From Acidocella aromatica (GTDB taxonomy: Bacteria; Pseudomonadota; Alphaproteobacteria; Acetobacterales; Acetobacteraceae), in NCBI RefSeq assembly GCF_014201825.1, contig NZ_JACHFJ010000005.1, positions 84,966 to 148,965 on the forward strand: DNA of 64,000 nucleotides, in the 5' to 3' direction. Shown one piece after another: positions 8,370-16,233 of this stretch; position 1 is the first letter of the stretch; every line of letters begins with the position of its first letter. The position numbers were made by a program, and so were the translations under genes. The notes under the pieces were generated by a model, which did not search any database, was not told the origin of the DNA, and saw only the letters and a program-made list of their open reading frames with translations.

Positions 8370-8559
8370 GGGACAGTGCCTTCGGGGGGACGCTGTCCCC
8401 CCAAGCCCCCCAGCCAGGAACCGAGTTCCTGGACCTCAATAATTCGGCAAAGAAAAAGGGCTCCCTTGTGGAGCCCTTTTTCTTTGCCGGGTGGGTTCCA
8501 AGGGCCTCTCGGCCCTTGGTGGGGGTTTCAGGGGGCAACGCCCCCTGAGGGTACCGCCC
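8370..8559. repeat. cluster of five consecutive hairpins
   Basis: Five perfect or near-perfect stem-loops follow one another between convergent genes: 8370-8399 (GGGACAGTG with CGCTGTCCC), 8414-8432 (CCAGGAAC with GTTCCTGG), 8445-8489 (listed separately as a terminator), 8498-8519 (CCAAGGGCC, TCTC loop, GGCCCTTGG) and 8529-8547 (CAGGGGGC, AAC loop, GCCCCCTG). A weaker GAGGG/CCCTC stem ends on the dnaA stop. The tight spacing suggests a mosaic intergenic repeat rather than one terminator. Confidence 0.65.
8445..8489. terminator. bidirectional terminator between ymdB-like gene and dnaA
   Basis: A perfect stem of 19 base pairs (8446-8464 with 8470-8488), extended by one C-G pair, closes a CTTGT loop. 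The lower stem is A-rich on the left and T-rich on the right (CCCTTTTTCTTTGCC), so either strand ends its hairpin in a T-rich arm. It sits between convergent genes, as expected for a two-way terminator. Confidence 0.75.
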
Positions 8560-10011
8560 TCAGCTCTCCAGCGTACGGCGCAGCAGGTCCACGTCCTCCG
8601 CGAAGGCGACGTCCTGGGCAATGAGCTCTGTAACGCGGTTCACGGCATGCATCACAGTGGTATGGTCGCGGTCGCCAAAGTGGCGGCCGATATCCGGCAG
8701 GCTCTTCGAGGTGAGCTGCTTGGCCAAATACATGGCGATCTGCCGGGGGCGGGCAATGTTGCGCGCGCGCCGGGCAGAGGACATCTCGGAGACGCGGATA
8801 TTGTAATGCTCCGATACCTTCTTCTGGATCTCCTGGATGGAGATCTTGCGATCATGCGCTCTCAGCACGTCGTGCAGCACCTCATGCGCCGTTTCCATCG
8901 TCAGTGGACGATTAAACAAATTCGCATGCGCCACCAAGCGGTTCAAAGCACCTTCCAGCTCACGGTTATTGGTCGTGATCTTGCGCGCCAGGAACTCCAG
9001 CACCTTGGCCGGCACCTCAACTCCCGCCCTCTGCGCCTTCGCCTCCAGAATGGAGTAGCGAAGTTCAAAAGTGGTTGCATGAAGATCGGCAACCATGCCG
9101 CAGCCTAGGCGGGTGCGCAGACGATCCTCAAGCCCCGAAAGATCGGAGGGCGACTTGTCAGCGGAGATGACGATCTGTTTGCCCGCATCCACAAGCGCGT
9201 TGAACGTGTGGAAGAACTCTTCCTGCGTATTGTCTTTGCCGATGAGGAATTGCAGGTCGTCGATCATCAGCACGTCGACCGAGCGCAGCTCGTTCTTGAA
9301 CTCAAGCGTGGACTGCGAGCGCAGCGCGTTGATGAAGCGGTACATGAACTTTTCCGCCGACATATAAGCGACGGACGCAGGGGCCCGGCCATTGCCCCGG
9401 TTGGAAAGCTCCCAGGCAATGGCGTGCATCAGATGCGTCTTGCCCAGGCCGACGCCGCCATACAGGAACAGCGGGTTGAAGCCCGGCGTGGCCGGGGCCT
9501 CGGCCACGCGCCGGGCGCAGGCATAGGCGAATTCGTTCGGCTTGCCGACGACGAAGGTATCGAAGGTGAAGCGCTGGTCCAGCGGCGCGGCGGAATCCGG
9601 GCGCGCGGGCTGGGCCGGGGCGGCGGCGGGGGCAAGCGCCTGAACCGGGGCGGACGCTTCAGCCAGGCTCGGGGCGGTGCCGCGGGTTTGCGTGCCGGTG
9701 CGGATTTCCACGTTGCGGATGGCGGGGTTCTCCGCCTGCCAAAACGCGGTGATCAGCTCGCCATATTCCTTGTTCACCCAGTCGCGCAGGAAGCGTGTCG
9801 GCAGGATCACGGTCACCTCGTCGCCGGCAACGCCGGCAAGGGCAACCTGCTTCAGCCAAGTGCGGTACTCAACCTCACCGACTTCCGCCTGGAGCCGGGC
9901 GCGCACACGGGCCCATTGCTCGTTCAAACCTACCTCGTCCTGCCGCGCCGGAGATATTCTCGACAAAGCGTCACCGTCACGCATCGAACTGATCTCCAGG
10001 CTCATACCCAT
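8560..10011 (-). CDS. dnaA: chromosomal replication initiator DnaA
   Basis: A 483-residue initiator that opens the replication origin. The N-terminal DnaB/DiaA-interaction domain (NEQWARVRARLQAEVGEVEYRTWLK) is followed by an Ala/Pro-rich linker. The AAA+ core has Walker A GGVGLGKTHLMH and Walker B MIDDLQFL. The C-terminal DNA-binding domain carries the signature FGDRDHTTVMHAV. The start at 10011 could also be the ATG two codons downstream. The gene runs opposite to the dnaN-recF operon instead of heading it, so the classic dnaA-dnaN-recF order is broken. No convincing cluster of DnaA boxes is visible next to it. Confidence 0.96.
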   Translation of the reverse strand: MGMSLEISSMRDGDALSRISPARQDEVGLNEQWARVRARLQAEVGEVEYRTWLKQVALAGVAGDEVTVILPTRFLRDWVNKEYGELITAFWQAENPAIRNVEIRTGTQTRGTAPSLAEASAPVQALAPAAAPAQPARPDSAAPLDQRFTFDTFVVGKPNEFAYACARRVAEAPATPGFNPLFLYGGVGLGKTHLMHAIAWELSNRGNGRAPASVAYMSAEKFMYRFINALRSQSTLEFKNELRSVDVLMIDDLQFLIGKDNTQEEFFHTFNALVDAGKQIVISADKSPSDLSGLEDRLRTRLGCGMVADLHATTFELRYSILEAKAQRAGVEVPAKVLEFLARKITTNNRELEGALNRLVAHANLFNRPLTMETAHEVLHDVLRAHDRKISIQEIQKKVSEHYNIRVSEMSSARRARNIARPRQIAMYLAKQLTSKSLPDIGRHFGDRDHTTVMHAVNRVTELIAQDVAFAEDVDLLRRTLES

Positions 10012-10297
10012 ATTCTGCTCCGGCCTCGACTCCAGCTCACACCCTCCCTGTTCCGGAAAGATATCAGCCGGTAAGCCAATCCTCCCAAAATTGAGACAGT
10101 TATGGATGGTCGTATTAAGGACCTAACTGTAGGTCAAAATTACAAAATGGCGCAAGCGCTCAATGCTTCCGCGTTTGCGAACAAGCCTCTGAGTTAATGT
10201 TTTAAAGCAACAAAATCAAAGACTTATAGCTGAAAAACTTTCTTGGCGTACCAACTGCATTTCCAAACAGCAACATGGCGGAAAGGTGCAACAAGAA
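10012..10297. promoter_or_regulatory. dnaA upstream region
   Basis: A comparatively AT-rich 286-base stretch upstream of leftward dnaA, downstream of rpsT. An inverted repeat, GACCTA-ACTG-TAGGTC, lies at 10121-10136 and could be an operator. TTAATGTTTTAA occurs near 10195. No TTATCCACA-type DnaA boxes were found, so I do not call an origin here. No open frame looks like a gene. Confidence 0.4.
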
Positions 10298-10337
10298 CAG
10301 CGCTGTCATCTCATTTTTCATGAAGATGACAGCGCTG
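10298..10337 (-). terminator. terminator downstream of rpsT
   Basis: A perfect 14-bp stem (10298-10311 with 10324-10337) surrounds a 12-base AT-rich loop. It begins 56 bases past the rpsT stop. On the minus strand the stem is followed by TTCTTGTTG, a modest T-rich run, so a factor-independent terminator for rpsT is likely. Confidence 0.65.
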
Positions 10338-10392
10338 CCATTTCGTCTCTATTTTTAAACGGACGTTTTCAGCGCCCGGACGCAGCCTTCAA

Positions 10393-10659
10393 TTAGGCGG
10401 CGACGGCCTTCACCTGGGCGGAGAGGCGGGAGATCTTGCGGGAGACCGCGTTCGCCTTCAGCACGCCCTTCCCAGCGGCGCGCTGCAGCTCGGGCTGCGC
10501 GGCGCGGAAGGCGGCGAGGGCCAGTTCCTTGTTCCCGGCCTCCACAGCTTCCTCGACCTTGCGAATGGCGGTGTGGACGCGCGACTTGCGTGCCTTGTTG
10601 CGCGCCGTGCGCTTCAGGGTCTGACGGATGCGTTTCTCAGCAGATGCGATATTGGCCAT
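10393..10659 (-). CDS. rpsT: 30S ribosomal protein S20
   Basis: An 88-residue, very basic protein starting [18 protein letters not shown], the typical S20 opening. It is almost entirely helical and ends AQVKAVAA. S20 binds 16S rRNA and helps assemble the small subunit. The frame also contains an ATG three codons upstream (10668), but the [10 protein letters not shown] start is conserved across the family. As in many alphaproteobacteria it lies directly upstream of dnaA. Confidence 0.96.
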   Translation of the reverse strand: MANIASAEKRIRQTLKRTARNKARKSRVHTAIRKVEEAVEAGNKELALAAFRAAQPELQRAAGKGVLKANAVSRKISRLSAQVKAVAA

Positions 10660-10745
10660 GGTGTCCAAAACAAAGAGTGTTCAACAGAGCGCGCGGTCTA
10701 GACCCGCCAGAGCCGCCCGTCAAGCAGGGAACGGAAAAACCCCCA

Positions 10746-11090
10746 TTATTCGCGGATAACCCAGGTTTTCCGCATCGGCGAGAGCACTTCCCAGGTGCCG
10801 GTAAAGCCGGGTTCGATGACGAATCTATCCCCCGGCCCGGCCTCGATGCGCTCGCCGTCATCACTCTCGACGACGCAGGCGCCCGAAATCACCTCTACAT
10901 ACTCCCATTCAGCATAGGAGATGCGCCATTTGCCCGGAGTGGCCTCCCACTCCCCGGCATAGAGGCGGTCGGGCACGTTCTCATACAGCACCCAGGTCCG
11001 GGTTTGGGGCGTGCCGTAAACCACCTTCTCCGCCGCCACATCTTCCCAGGGCGCCCCACCGGCCGGGGGCAAACGCTTCAGCCCGCTCAT
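10746..11090 (-). CDS. cupin-domain protein (DUF861-like)
   Basis: A 114-residue single-domain cupin. The double-stranded beta-helix is evident: YAEWEYVEVISGACVVESDDGERIEAGPGDRFVIEPGFTG-like strands include the GDRFVIEPG turn typical of DUF861, the (S)-ureidoglycine aminohydrolase-like group. The first cupin motif carries E-Y-V-E rather than the classical His pair, so metal binding is uncertain. The start overlaps the stop of the upstream lipoprotein gene by four bases (ATGA), so the two are probably translated together. Substrate unknown. Confidence 0.75.
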   Translation of the reverse strand: MSGLKRLPPAGGAPWEDVAAEKVVYGTPQTRTWVLYENVPDRLYAGEWEATPGKWRISYAEWEYVEVISGACVVESDDGERIEAGPGDRFVIEPGFTGTWEVLSPMRKTWVIRE

Positions 11091-11827
11091 TGCGCCGGCA
11101 TCCCCAGGGCGGCCGGCCCCGCGCCGGGCAGATAATTGGGCACCGCTGTGTTGGTGTTCACCGCGCCGGTGGCCGGGACAGCCAAGGCGGGCGCGGAGGG
11201 AACCGCGGTGCCGGCAGGCGCGCTCAGCGGCGACGCCTGGATCACCCCACCCCCAGCCCCGCCTGAAGCCGCCGCCCCACCGCCGGTGCCAGCACCGGTG
11301 TAAACCACCCAGCTGCGGACATTATGCAGGATCTGATACGGCAGCTGCACGTTCATCTGGTCCATCAGCCGCTTGGTCATCTGGTACAAAGCCGCCTGCA
11401 TATCGGCCGGGTCACCCGAGTCCGGCGCGGTCTGGCTGGCGGTCACGCTGGCCTCGGCAAAGCCGGTCGAGCGCCCATCGGCGCTGGTCAGGTTCAGGTC
11501 CACCGTCATCGCGCCGTTGAGATTGCCATTCGCCTGGGTGATCGAGGCGTTCTGGATCGTCACCGTGCCGCTGCCGGGCTGGCCCGAGGCCTGCAGCCGG
11601 TGCTGTAGCATGCCCAGCAGCACCGGCCCGGGCGGGGCGGGATCCTTGGCCTCCAGCGCCGCCTCGTCGGGGCCCGGCACGTAGTTGTTCACCACGCTCA
11701 GGTTGGCCACCTTCAGCGTGATCGGGCGCAGATAAGAGTAGTCCAGCGGCGCGAAGCTGGGCGGCGGCTCGGAGGAGCTGCACGCGGCCAGGGCGCAGAG
11801 GGGCAGAGCGGCAAGAAGTCTCTTCAT
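11087..11827 (-). CDS. predicted lipoprotein of unknown function
   Basis: A 246-residue protein with a lipoprotein signal peptide (MKRLLAALPLCALAACSSS, lipobox LAAC with Cys16). The mature part has a conserved-looking region up to about residue 165, which includes VVNNYVP and paired strand segments, then a low-complexity Gly/Ala/Pro-rich tail. I do not recognise a named family. It lies between hslO and the cupin gene on the same strand with almost no spacing, so it belongs to that operon. An outer-membrane or periplasmic anchoring is inferred from the lipobox alone. Confidence 0.7.
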   Translation of the reverse strand: MKRLLAALPLCALAACSSSEPPPSFAPLDYSYLRPITLKVANLSVVNNYVPGPDEAALEAKDPAPPGPVLLGMLQHRLQASGQPGSGTVTIQNASITQANGNLNGAMTVDLNLTSADGRSTGFAEASVTASQTAPDSGDPADMQAALYQMTKRLMDQMNVQLPYQILHNVRSWVVYTGAGTGGGAAASGGAGGGVIQASPLSAPAGTAVPSAPALAVPATGAVNTNTAVPNYLPGAGPAALGMPAQ

Positions 11828-11834
11828 ATGTTGA

Positions 11835-12776
11835 TCAGGCTCCAGGGCGTCCGGTTACCGAATCCCGCGCGAAGCGGAAGTCGAAGTTGCAGAATTCACA
11901 GGTCATCACGATCTCTCCGTCAACCGCCATGTGGTCGAGATCATCCTGGGGAAAGCCTTCGAGAATACCGCCCAGGCGCTGGCGCGAGCAGCGGCAGCCG
12001 AAGCTAAGCGCGCGCGGCTTGCCCACGGCCACGCCCTCGCCATGGAACAGCCGGTAAAGCAGCCGCTCGGGCGGCAGCGTGTCGTCCAGCAACTCCGCGG
12101 GGGTGATGGTGTCGGCCAGGATGCAGGCGGTGCGCCACGCCTCCTCCTGCTCCTCCTCGGTCACGTCCTCGCCTATGCCCCCGGCACCCGCGATCCGCTC
12201 CAGCACCAGGGCCGAAGCCCGCCAGCCGGAAGGCGTCTCCCCCGCGGCCAGGAACACCCGCGCCGGGAGCTGCTCGGAATGCTTGAAATAGTATTCGGCC
12301 ATGTTGGCGAGGCCCGGCCCCTCCAGCGCCACGATGCCCTGCTGCGGGTCGCGGTCCATGCCCTGGTCCACGGTGAAGGCCAGATAGCCCTGCCCCAGCA
12401 GCCTGCCGGCATCGGCATCCTCGGCGATCTCGGCCTCATGGTCCACGCGCACATAGCCGCGCAGCGCCCCGGCCTCGGTGCAATCGGCCACCAGCAGGGA
12501 GACAGGACCGTCCCCGCGCGCCTGCACGGAGAAGGAGCCCTTGAATTTCAACGCGCTGGAAAGGGCCGCCGCCAGGGCCAGCGCCTGCCCGAGCAGGGCC
12601 TTTATCGGCGCCTTGTGCTCGTGGCGGGAGAGCAGCGTGGCGGCCAGCGGCCCCAGCCGCACCACCCGGCCGCGCACCGGCTGGTTGGGCAAATAAAAGG
12701 GAAGCACCCCACGGGGGACGGCCAAATCCGGCACGCCGGGGCGGGAGGAATCAAGGAAAGCTGGAAGATCTGTCAT
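11835..12776 (-). CDS. hslO: redox-regulated chaperone Hsp33
   Basis: A 313-residue cytoplasmic holdase chaperone activated by oxidation. The C-terminal zinc switch is complete: CRC in SFGCRCSRQR, and CEFC in TCEFCNFDF, giving CxC-n-CxxC. The N-terminal substrate domain includes LLGQALALAAALSSALKF, and the middle has the family GYLAFTVDQG stretch. It heads the leftward hslO-lipoprotein-cupin operon and is divergent from hldE across 65 bases that must hold both promoters. Presence of the switch cysteines suggests peroxide or bleach-type stress protection. Confidence 0.94.
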   Translation of the reverse strand: MTDLPAFLDSSRPGVPDLAVPRGVLPFYLPNQPVRGRVVRLGPLAATLLSRHEHKAPIKALLGQALALAAALSSALKFKGSFSVQARGDGPVSLLVADCTEAGALRGYVRVDHEAEIAEDADAGRLLGQGYLAFTVDQGMDRDPQQGIVALEGPGLANMAEYYFKHSEQLPARVFLAAGETPSGWRASALVLERIAGAGGIGEDVTEEEQEEAWRTACILADTITPAELLDDTLPPERLLYRLFHGEGVAVGKPRALSFGCRCSRQRLGGILEGFPQDDLDHMAVDGEIVMTCEFCNFDFRFARDSVTGRPGA

Positions 12777-12841
12777 CGCCCTGCCACTTAATCATGTTTT
12801 CCCGCGTTGCCATAATGCCAATGCCGGGTTAGCGGTTCCGC

Positions 12842-14302
12842 ATGACCGCAGATCATACGTCCGACCTTGGCGCCTATGTGAGGAAGTTCCACCGCGCGAG
12901 CGTGCTCGTGGTGGGGGATGCGATGCTCGACCGCTATGTGTACGGCAATGTCACCCGCGTCAGCCCCGAGGCTCCCGTTCCCATCCTCACCGTCACGCGC
13001 GAGGTGGCGATGCCCGGCGGCGCGGGCAACGTGGTGCGCAACCTCGTGGCGCTGGACGCGGCGGCCGCCTTCGTCTCCGTGGTGGGGGACGACCAGGCAG
13101 GCTCCGAGCTGACCACGCTGGTCGGCGGGCAGGAGCGCGTGGAACCCTGGCTGCTGGTGCAGGGCGGGCGCACCACCACGCTCAAAACCCGTTACATCGC
13201 CCAGGGCCAGCACCTCATCCGCGCCGACCGCGAGGAGACCATCGCCCTGCCCGAGAAGCTGGGCGAGCGCCTCGTGCGCATCGCGCTGGACGCCATGGCC
13301 GCCACCTCCGTCACCGTCCTCTCCGACTACCACAAGGGCGTGCTGAGCGAGAGCGTGACCCAGCAGCTTATCGAGGGCGCGAAGAAGCTGGGCCGCAAGA
13401 TCATCGTGGACCCCAAGGGGCGGGACTACACGCGCTATCGCGGCGCCGATGTCGTCACCCCCAACCGCAAGGAACTGCACGAAGCCACAGGCCTGCCGGT
13501 GGAGACCGAGGCGCAGATCGTCCACGCGGCGCAGAGCCTGCTGCATGACTTCAATTTCGGCGCCGTGCTCGTTACCCGCGCCGAGGACGGCATGACCCTC
13601 GTCACCGCCGACGCCGTCCGCCATTACCCCGGCGAGGCCAGCGAGGTGTACGACGTCTCCGGCGCTGGCGACACCGTGGTGGCCACCCTCGCCACCGCCC
13701 TGGCCGCCGAAACCCCGCTGGAGGACGCCGCCCGCCTCGCCAACATCGCGGGTGGCATCGTGGTGGGCAAGGTCGGCACCGCCGTGGCCCGCCCGGCGGA
13801 CATCCTCACCGCCATCGCCCCGGCCACGGGCGCGCTGCGCAAGGTCGTCACCCCCTCCGCCGCCGCCGAGGCCGCCGAGCGCTGGCGCCTGCGCGGCTAC
13901 AAGGTGGGCTTCACCAATGGGTGTTTCGACCTGCTGCACCCCGGCCATGTGCATTTGCTGGAACAATGCCGCGCCATGTGCGACCGCCTCATCGTCGGCA
14001 TCAATTCCGACGCCTCGGTACAGCGCCTGAAAGGCCCCACCCGCCCGGCCCAGGGCGAGGCCGCCCGCGCCGCCGTGCTGGCCTCGCTCGCCTCGGTCGA
14101 TCTCGTCTGCCTGTTCGAGGAGGACACGCCGATCGAGCTGATCAAGCTGATCAAGCCGGACGTGCTGATCAAGGGCGCCGACTATACCCGCGATACGGTC
14201 GTGGGCGCGGATCTCGTGGAAAGCTGGGGCGGCAGTGTCGCGCTGGCGCAGCTCCTGCCCGGCCACTCCACCACCGCCACGCTGGCCCGGCTGCGGGGGT
14301 AA
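12842..14302 (+). CDS. hldE: bifunctional heptose 7-phosphate kinase / heptose 1-phosphate adenylyltransferase
   Basis: A 486-residue two-domain enzyme for making ADP-heptose for the lipopolysaccharide inner core. The N-terminal ribokinase-like half (about 1-330) has MPGGAGNVVRN and the catalytic DVSGAGDTVVA motif. The C-terminal nucleotidyltransferase half (about 350-486) has TNGCFDLLHPGHVHLLEQ, which holds the HxGH motif. Both halves are intact and full length, as in E. coli HldE. It starts a rightward pair with a GNAT acetyltransferase three bases downstream. Confidence 0.96.
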   Translation: MTADHTSDLGAYVRKFHRASVLVVGDAMLDRYVYGNVTRVSPEAPVPILTVTREVAMPGGAGNVVRNLVALDAAAAFVSVVGDDQAGSELTTLVGGQERVEPWLLVQGGRTTTLKTRYIAQGQHLIRADREETIALPEKLGERLVRIALDAMAATSVTVLSDYHKGVLSESVTQQLIEGAKKLGRKIIVDPKGRDYTRYRGADVVTPNRKELHEATGLPVETEAQIVHAAQSLLHDFNFGAVLVTRAEDGMTLVTADAVRHYPGEASEVYDVSGAGDTVVATLATALAAETPLEDAARLANIAGGIVVGKVGTAVARPADILTAIAPATGALRKVVTPSAAAEAAERWRLRGYKVGFTNGCFDLLHPGHVHLLEQCRAMCDRLIVGINSDASVQRLKGPTRPAQGEAARAAVLASLASVDLVCLFEEDTPIELIKLIKPDVLIKGADYTRDTVVGADLVESWGGSVALAQLLPGHSTTATLARLRG

Positions 14303-14305
14303 GCC

Positions 14306-14965
14306 ATGAGCGAGGTCGATCCCTGGCCCCGCCCGGTCCCCTCGCGCACCGGCCATTCCGGCGCGCATGTGGCGCTGGAGCCGCTGCACCGCCGCCATGT
14401 GGCGGAACTGGCCGAGGCCGCGCGCAACGCCGAGGCCAGTTTCACCTACATTCCCTACGGCCCCTTTGCCGACCGCAAGGCGCTGGAAGGCTTCGTTGCC
14501 GCTTCGTCCTCGCGGTTCGATGCCCTGTTCTGGACCATCCGCCCCGTCTCCACCGGCATGGCCTCGGGCTGGCTGAGCCTGATGAATATCGAGCCACAGA
14601 ACGCCGCCATCGAGCTGGGCTCCATCTGGTTCTCGCCCCGCCTCCAACGCACCCGCGCCGCCACCGAGGCGATGTTCCTCCTCCTGCGCCACGCCGCCGA
14701 GGATCTCGGCTACCGCCGCCTGGTATGGAAATGTGATAATCGCAACGAGGCCTCGAAGGCCGCCGCCCTGCGCCTGGGCTTCACCTATGAAGGCCTGCTC
14801 CGCGCCCATATGGTGGTGAAAAGCCAGCGGCGGGACACCGCGATGTTCTCCATCCTGGCCGATGAATGGCCCGCAAGGCGCGACGCTATCCTCGCTTGGC
14901 TCTCGCCTGAGAATTTCGACGCGGGCGGCACCGCCATCCGCTCCCTCGCCTCATTCCGCGGTTAG
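14306..14965 (+). CDS. GNAT family N-acetyltransferase (RimJ/RimL-like)
   Basis: A 219-residue protein with the RimJ/RimL arrangement: an N-terminal strand giving HVALEPLHRRHV, then ASGWLSLMNIEPQNAAIELG, a central strand pair SIWFSPRLQRTRAATEA for acetyl-CoA binding, and the C-terminal CDNRNEASKAAALRLGFTYEG motif typical of the group. It likely N-acetylates a protein or small amine, but the substrate cannot be read from sequence. It follows hldE by three bases. Its 3' end overlaps the opposing UDG-fold gene by 15 bases. Confidence 0.82.
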   Translation: MSEVDPWPRPVPSRTGHSGAHVALEPLHRRHVAELAEAARNAEASFTYIPYGPFADRKALEGFVAASSSRFDALFWTIRPVSTGMASGWLSLMNIEPQNAAIELGSIWFSPRLQRTRAATEAMFLLLRHAAEDLGYRRLVWKCDNRNEASKAAALRLGFTYEGLLRAHMVVKSQRRDTAMFSILADEWPARRDAILAWLSPENFDAGGTAIRSLASFRG

Positions 14966-15523
14966 GCGGGCGACCTCTTTCTTCAGCCTAGGCAGAACCT
15001 CCTCGCCAAACCAGGGGTTCTTCTTCTCCCAGAAATTGGTCCGCCAGGACGGGTGCGGCAGCGCCATGTACTTGCCCTTGGTTCCGGCACGCACATGCTC
15101 GGTCATGGTGCCCTTGCCCAGATACCGCTTCTGCGCGTAGCTGCCGACGAGCAGGAAGAGCTCCAACTTCGGCATCAGCGCCAGGAACTTATCGTGCCAG
15201 AGCGGGGCGCATTCCGGGCGTGGCGGGGCATCGCCCCCTTTGGGCAGCCGCCCGGGGTAGCAGAACCCCATGGGCATGATGGCCACACGCTTGGCATCGT
15301 AGAACACGTCCCGCCCGATCCCCATCCAGTCCCGTAACCGCTCGCCCGAGGCGTCGTTGAACGGGATGCCCGTCTCATGCACCTTGGTGCCCGGCGCCTG
15401 GCCGATGATGATCAGCCGCGTGGTTTTCGAGATCTGGAACACCGGCCTCGGCCCCAGCGGCAGATACGGCGCGCAGACGGTGCAGGCCCGCGCCGCCGCC
15501 GTAACCTCGTCGAACTTGCTCAC
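14951..15523 (-). CDS. uracil-DNA glycosylase superfamily protein
   Basis: A 190-residue protein of the COG1573 type. The first motif is GQAPGTKVHETGIPFNDASG, matching the GxxPG...G.PF pattern of the fold, and the second is LPHPSWR, giving the HPS loop. Only one Cys pair (CTVC) is present, so the four-Cys iron-sulfur site of family 4/5 enzymes is not seen. It might remove uracil or other lesions, but activity is unproven. The start is a GTG that overlaps the petC stop (GTGA), so it is the last gene of the petABC transcript. Confidence 0.75.
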   Translation of the reverse strand: MSKFDEVTAAARACTVCAPYLPLGPRPVFQISKTTRLIIIGQAPGTKVHETGIPFNDASGERLRDWMGIGRDVFYDAKRVAIMPMGFCYPGRLPKGGDAPPRPECAPLWHDKFLALMPKLELFLLVGSYAQKRYLGKGTMTEHVRAGTKGKYMALPHPSWRTNFWEKKNPWFGEEVLPRLKKEVARLTAE

Positions 15524-16233
15524 CGGCCCTCGCGCCAGATGCGGCGTTTGGAAATCACCGCGACGATGCCGAGGAAGGCAAAGAAGATCACCGCGCGCAG
15601 GCCGATCTGGTGCCGGGTGGAGAGGTTCGGGTCCGCCGCCCAGGTGAGGAACTCAGCCACGTCCGCCGCCTCCTGGCTCTGGGTGGCGGCGGTGCCGTCG
15701 GCATAGGTTACGGCATTGTCGCGCAGCACGGGCGGCATGGCGACCTGCTCGCCCGGAAACGCCTTGTTGTAGAAATGCCCTGGCAACATCGTCACGCCAT
15801 CGGGCGCCGTGGCATAGCCGGTGAGCAATGCGTAAATATATTGCGCCCCACCCGGACGCTGGGCCGCGATGGAGGAGAGATCCGGCGGCAGCGCCCCGCC
15901 AAAGGCCGACGCCGGCATGGCCGGATCCTTGAAGGGCGAGTCCAGCGTGGCCGCTGAGCCATCGGCCAGTTTCACCCCGGCGGCCACACCGGCCATCTGG
16001 TCCGGCGTCAGGCCCAAGGCCTCAAGGTCGCGGTAATGCAGGGCGTTGGCGGAATGGCAGGCGGCACAGACGGTCTGGTACACCAGAAACCCGCGCTGGG
16101 CGGCGGCTTTGTCGATACTGCCAAGCGGCCCGTCACTCTGGAAATGCAGCGGGGAGAGCGTGTCCTCGGCCCTGGCGTTACCGGCAACGGCGAGGCCAAG
16201 GGCCAAAAGCGGGGCGAAAAACCGGCGCATCAT
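15520..16233 (-). CDS. petC: cytochrome c1 subunit of a bc1-type complex
   Basis: A 237-residue protein with a signal peptide (residues about 1-22), a heme c site VCAACHS (C56, C59, H60) and the likely axial Met166 in VAMPPVL. A C-terminal membrane anchor near residues 212-228 is followed by a basic tail. These are the normal features of cytochrome c1, in clear contrast to its two partner subunits. The start ATG at 16233 overlaps the petB stop, so the two are translationally coupled. It would carry electrons from the complex to a periplasmic cytochrome or oxidase. Confidence 0.92.
   Translation of the reverse strand: MMRRFFAPLLALGLAVAGNARAEDTLSPLHFQSDGPLGSIDKAAAQRGFLVYQTVCAACHSANALHYRDLEALGLTPDQMAGVAAGVKLADGSAATLDSPFKDPAMPASAFGGALPPDLSSIAAQRPGGAQYIYALLTGYATAPDGVTMLPGHFYNKAFPGEQVAMPPVLRDNAVTYADGTAATQSQEAADVAEFLTWAADPNLSTRHQIGLRAVIFFAFLGIVAVISKRRIWREGR

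Noticed and set aside
10012..10392. Possible replication origin next to dnaA
   Set aside because: Only one small inverted repeat and no cluster of DnaA boxes could be seen.
12788..14809. 673-codon minus-strand frame opposite hldE
   Set aside because: Shadow of hldE and the acetyltransferase gene. Low-complexity Gly/Ala/His composition.
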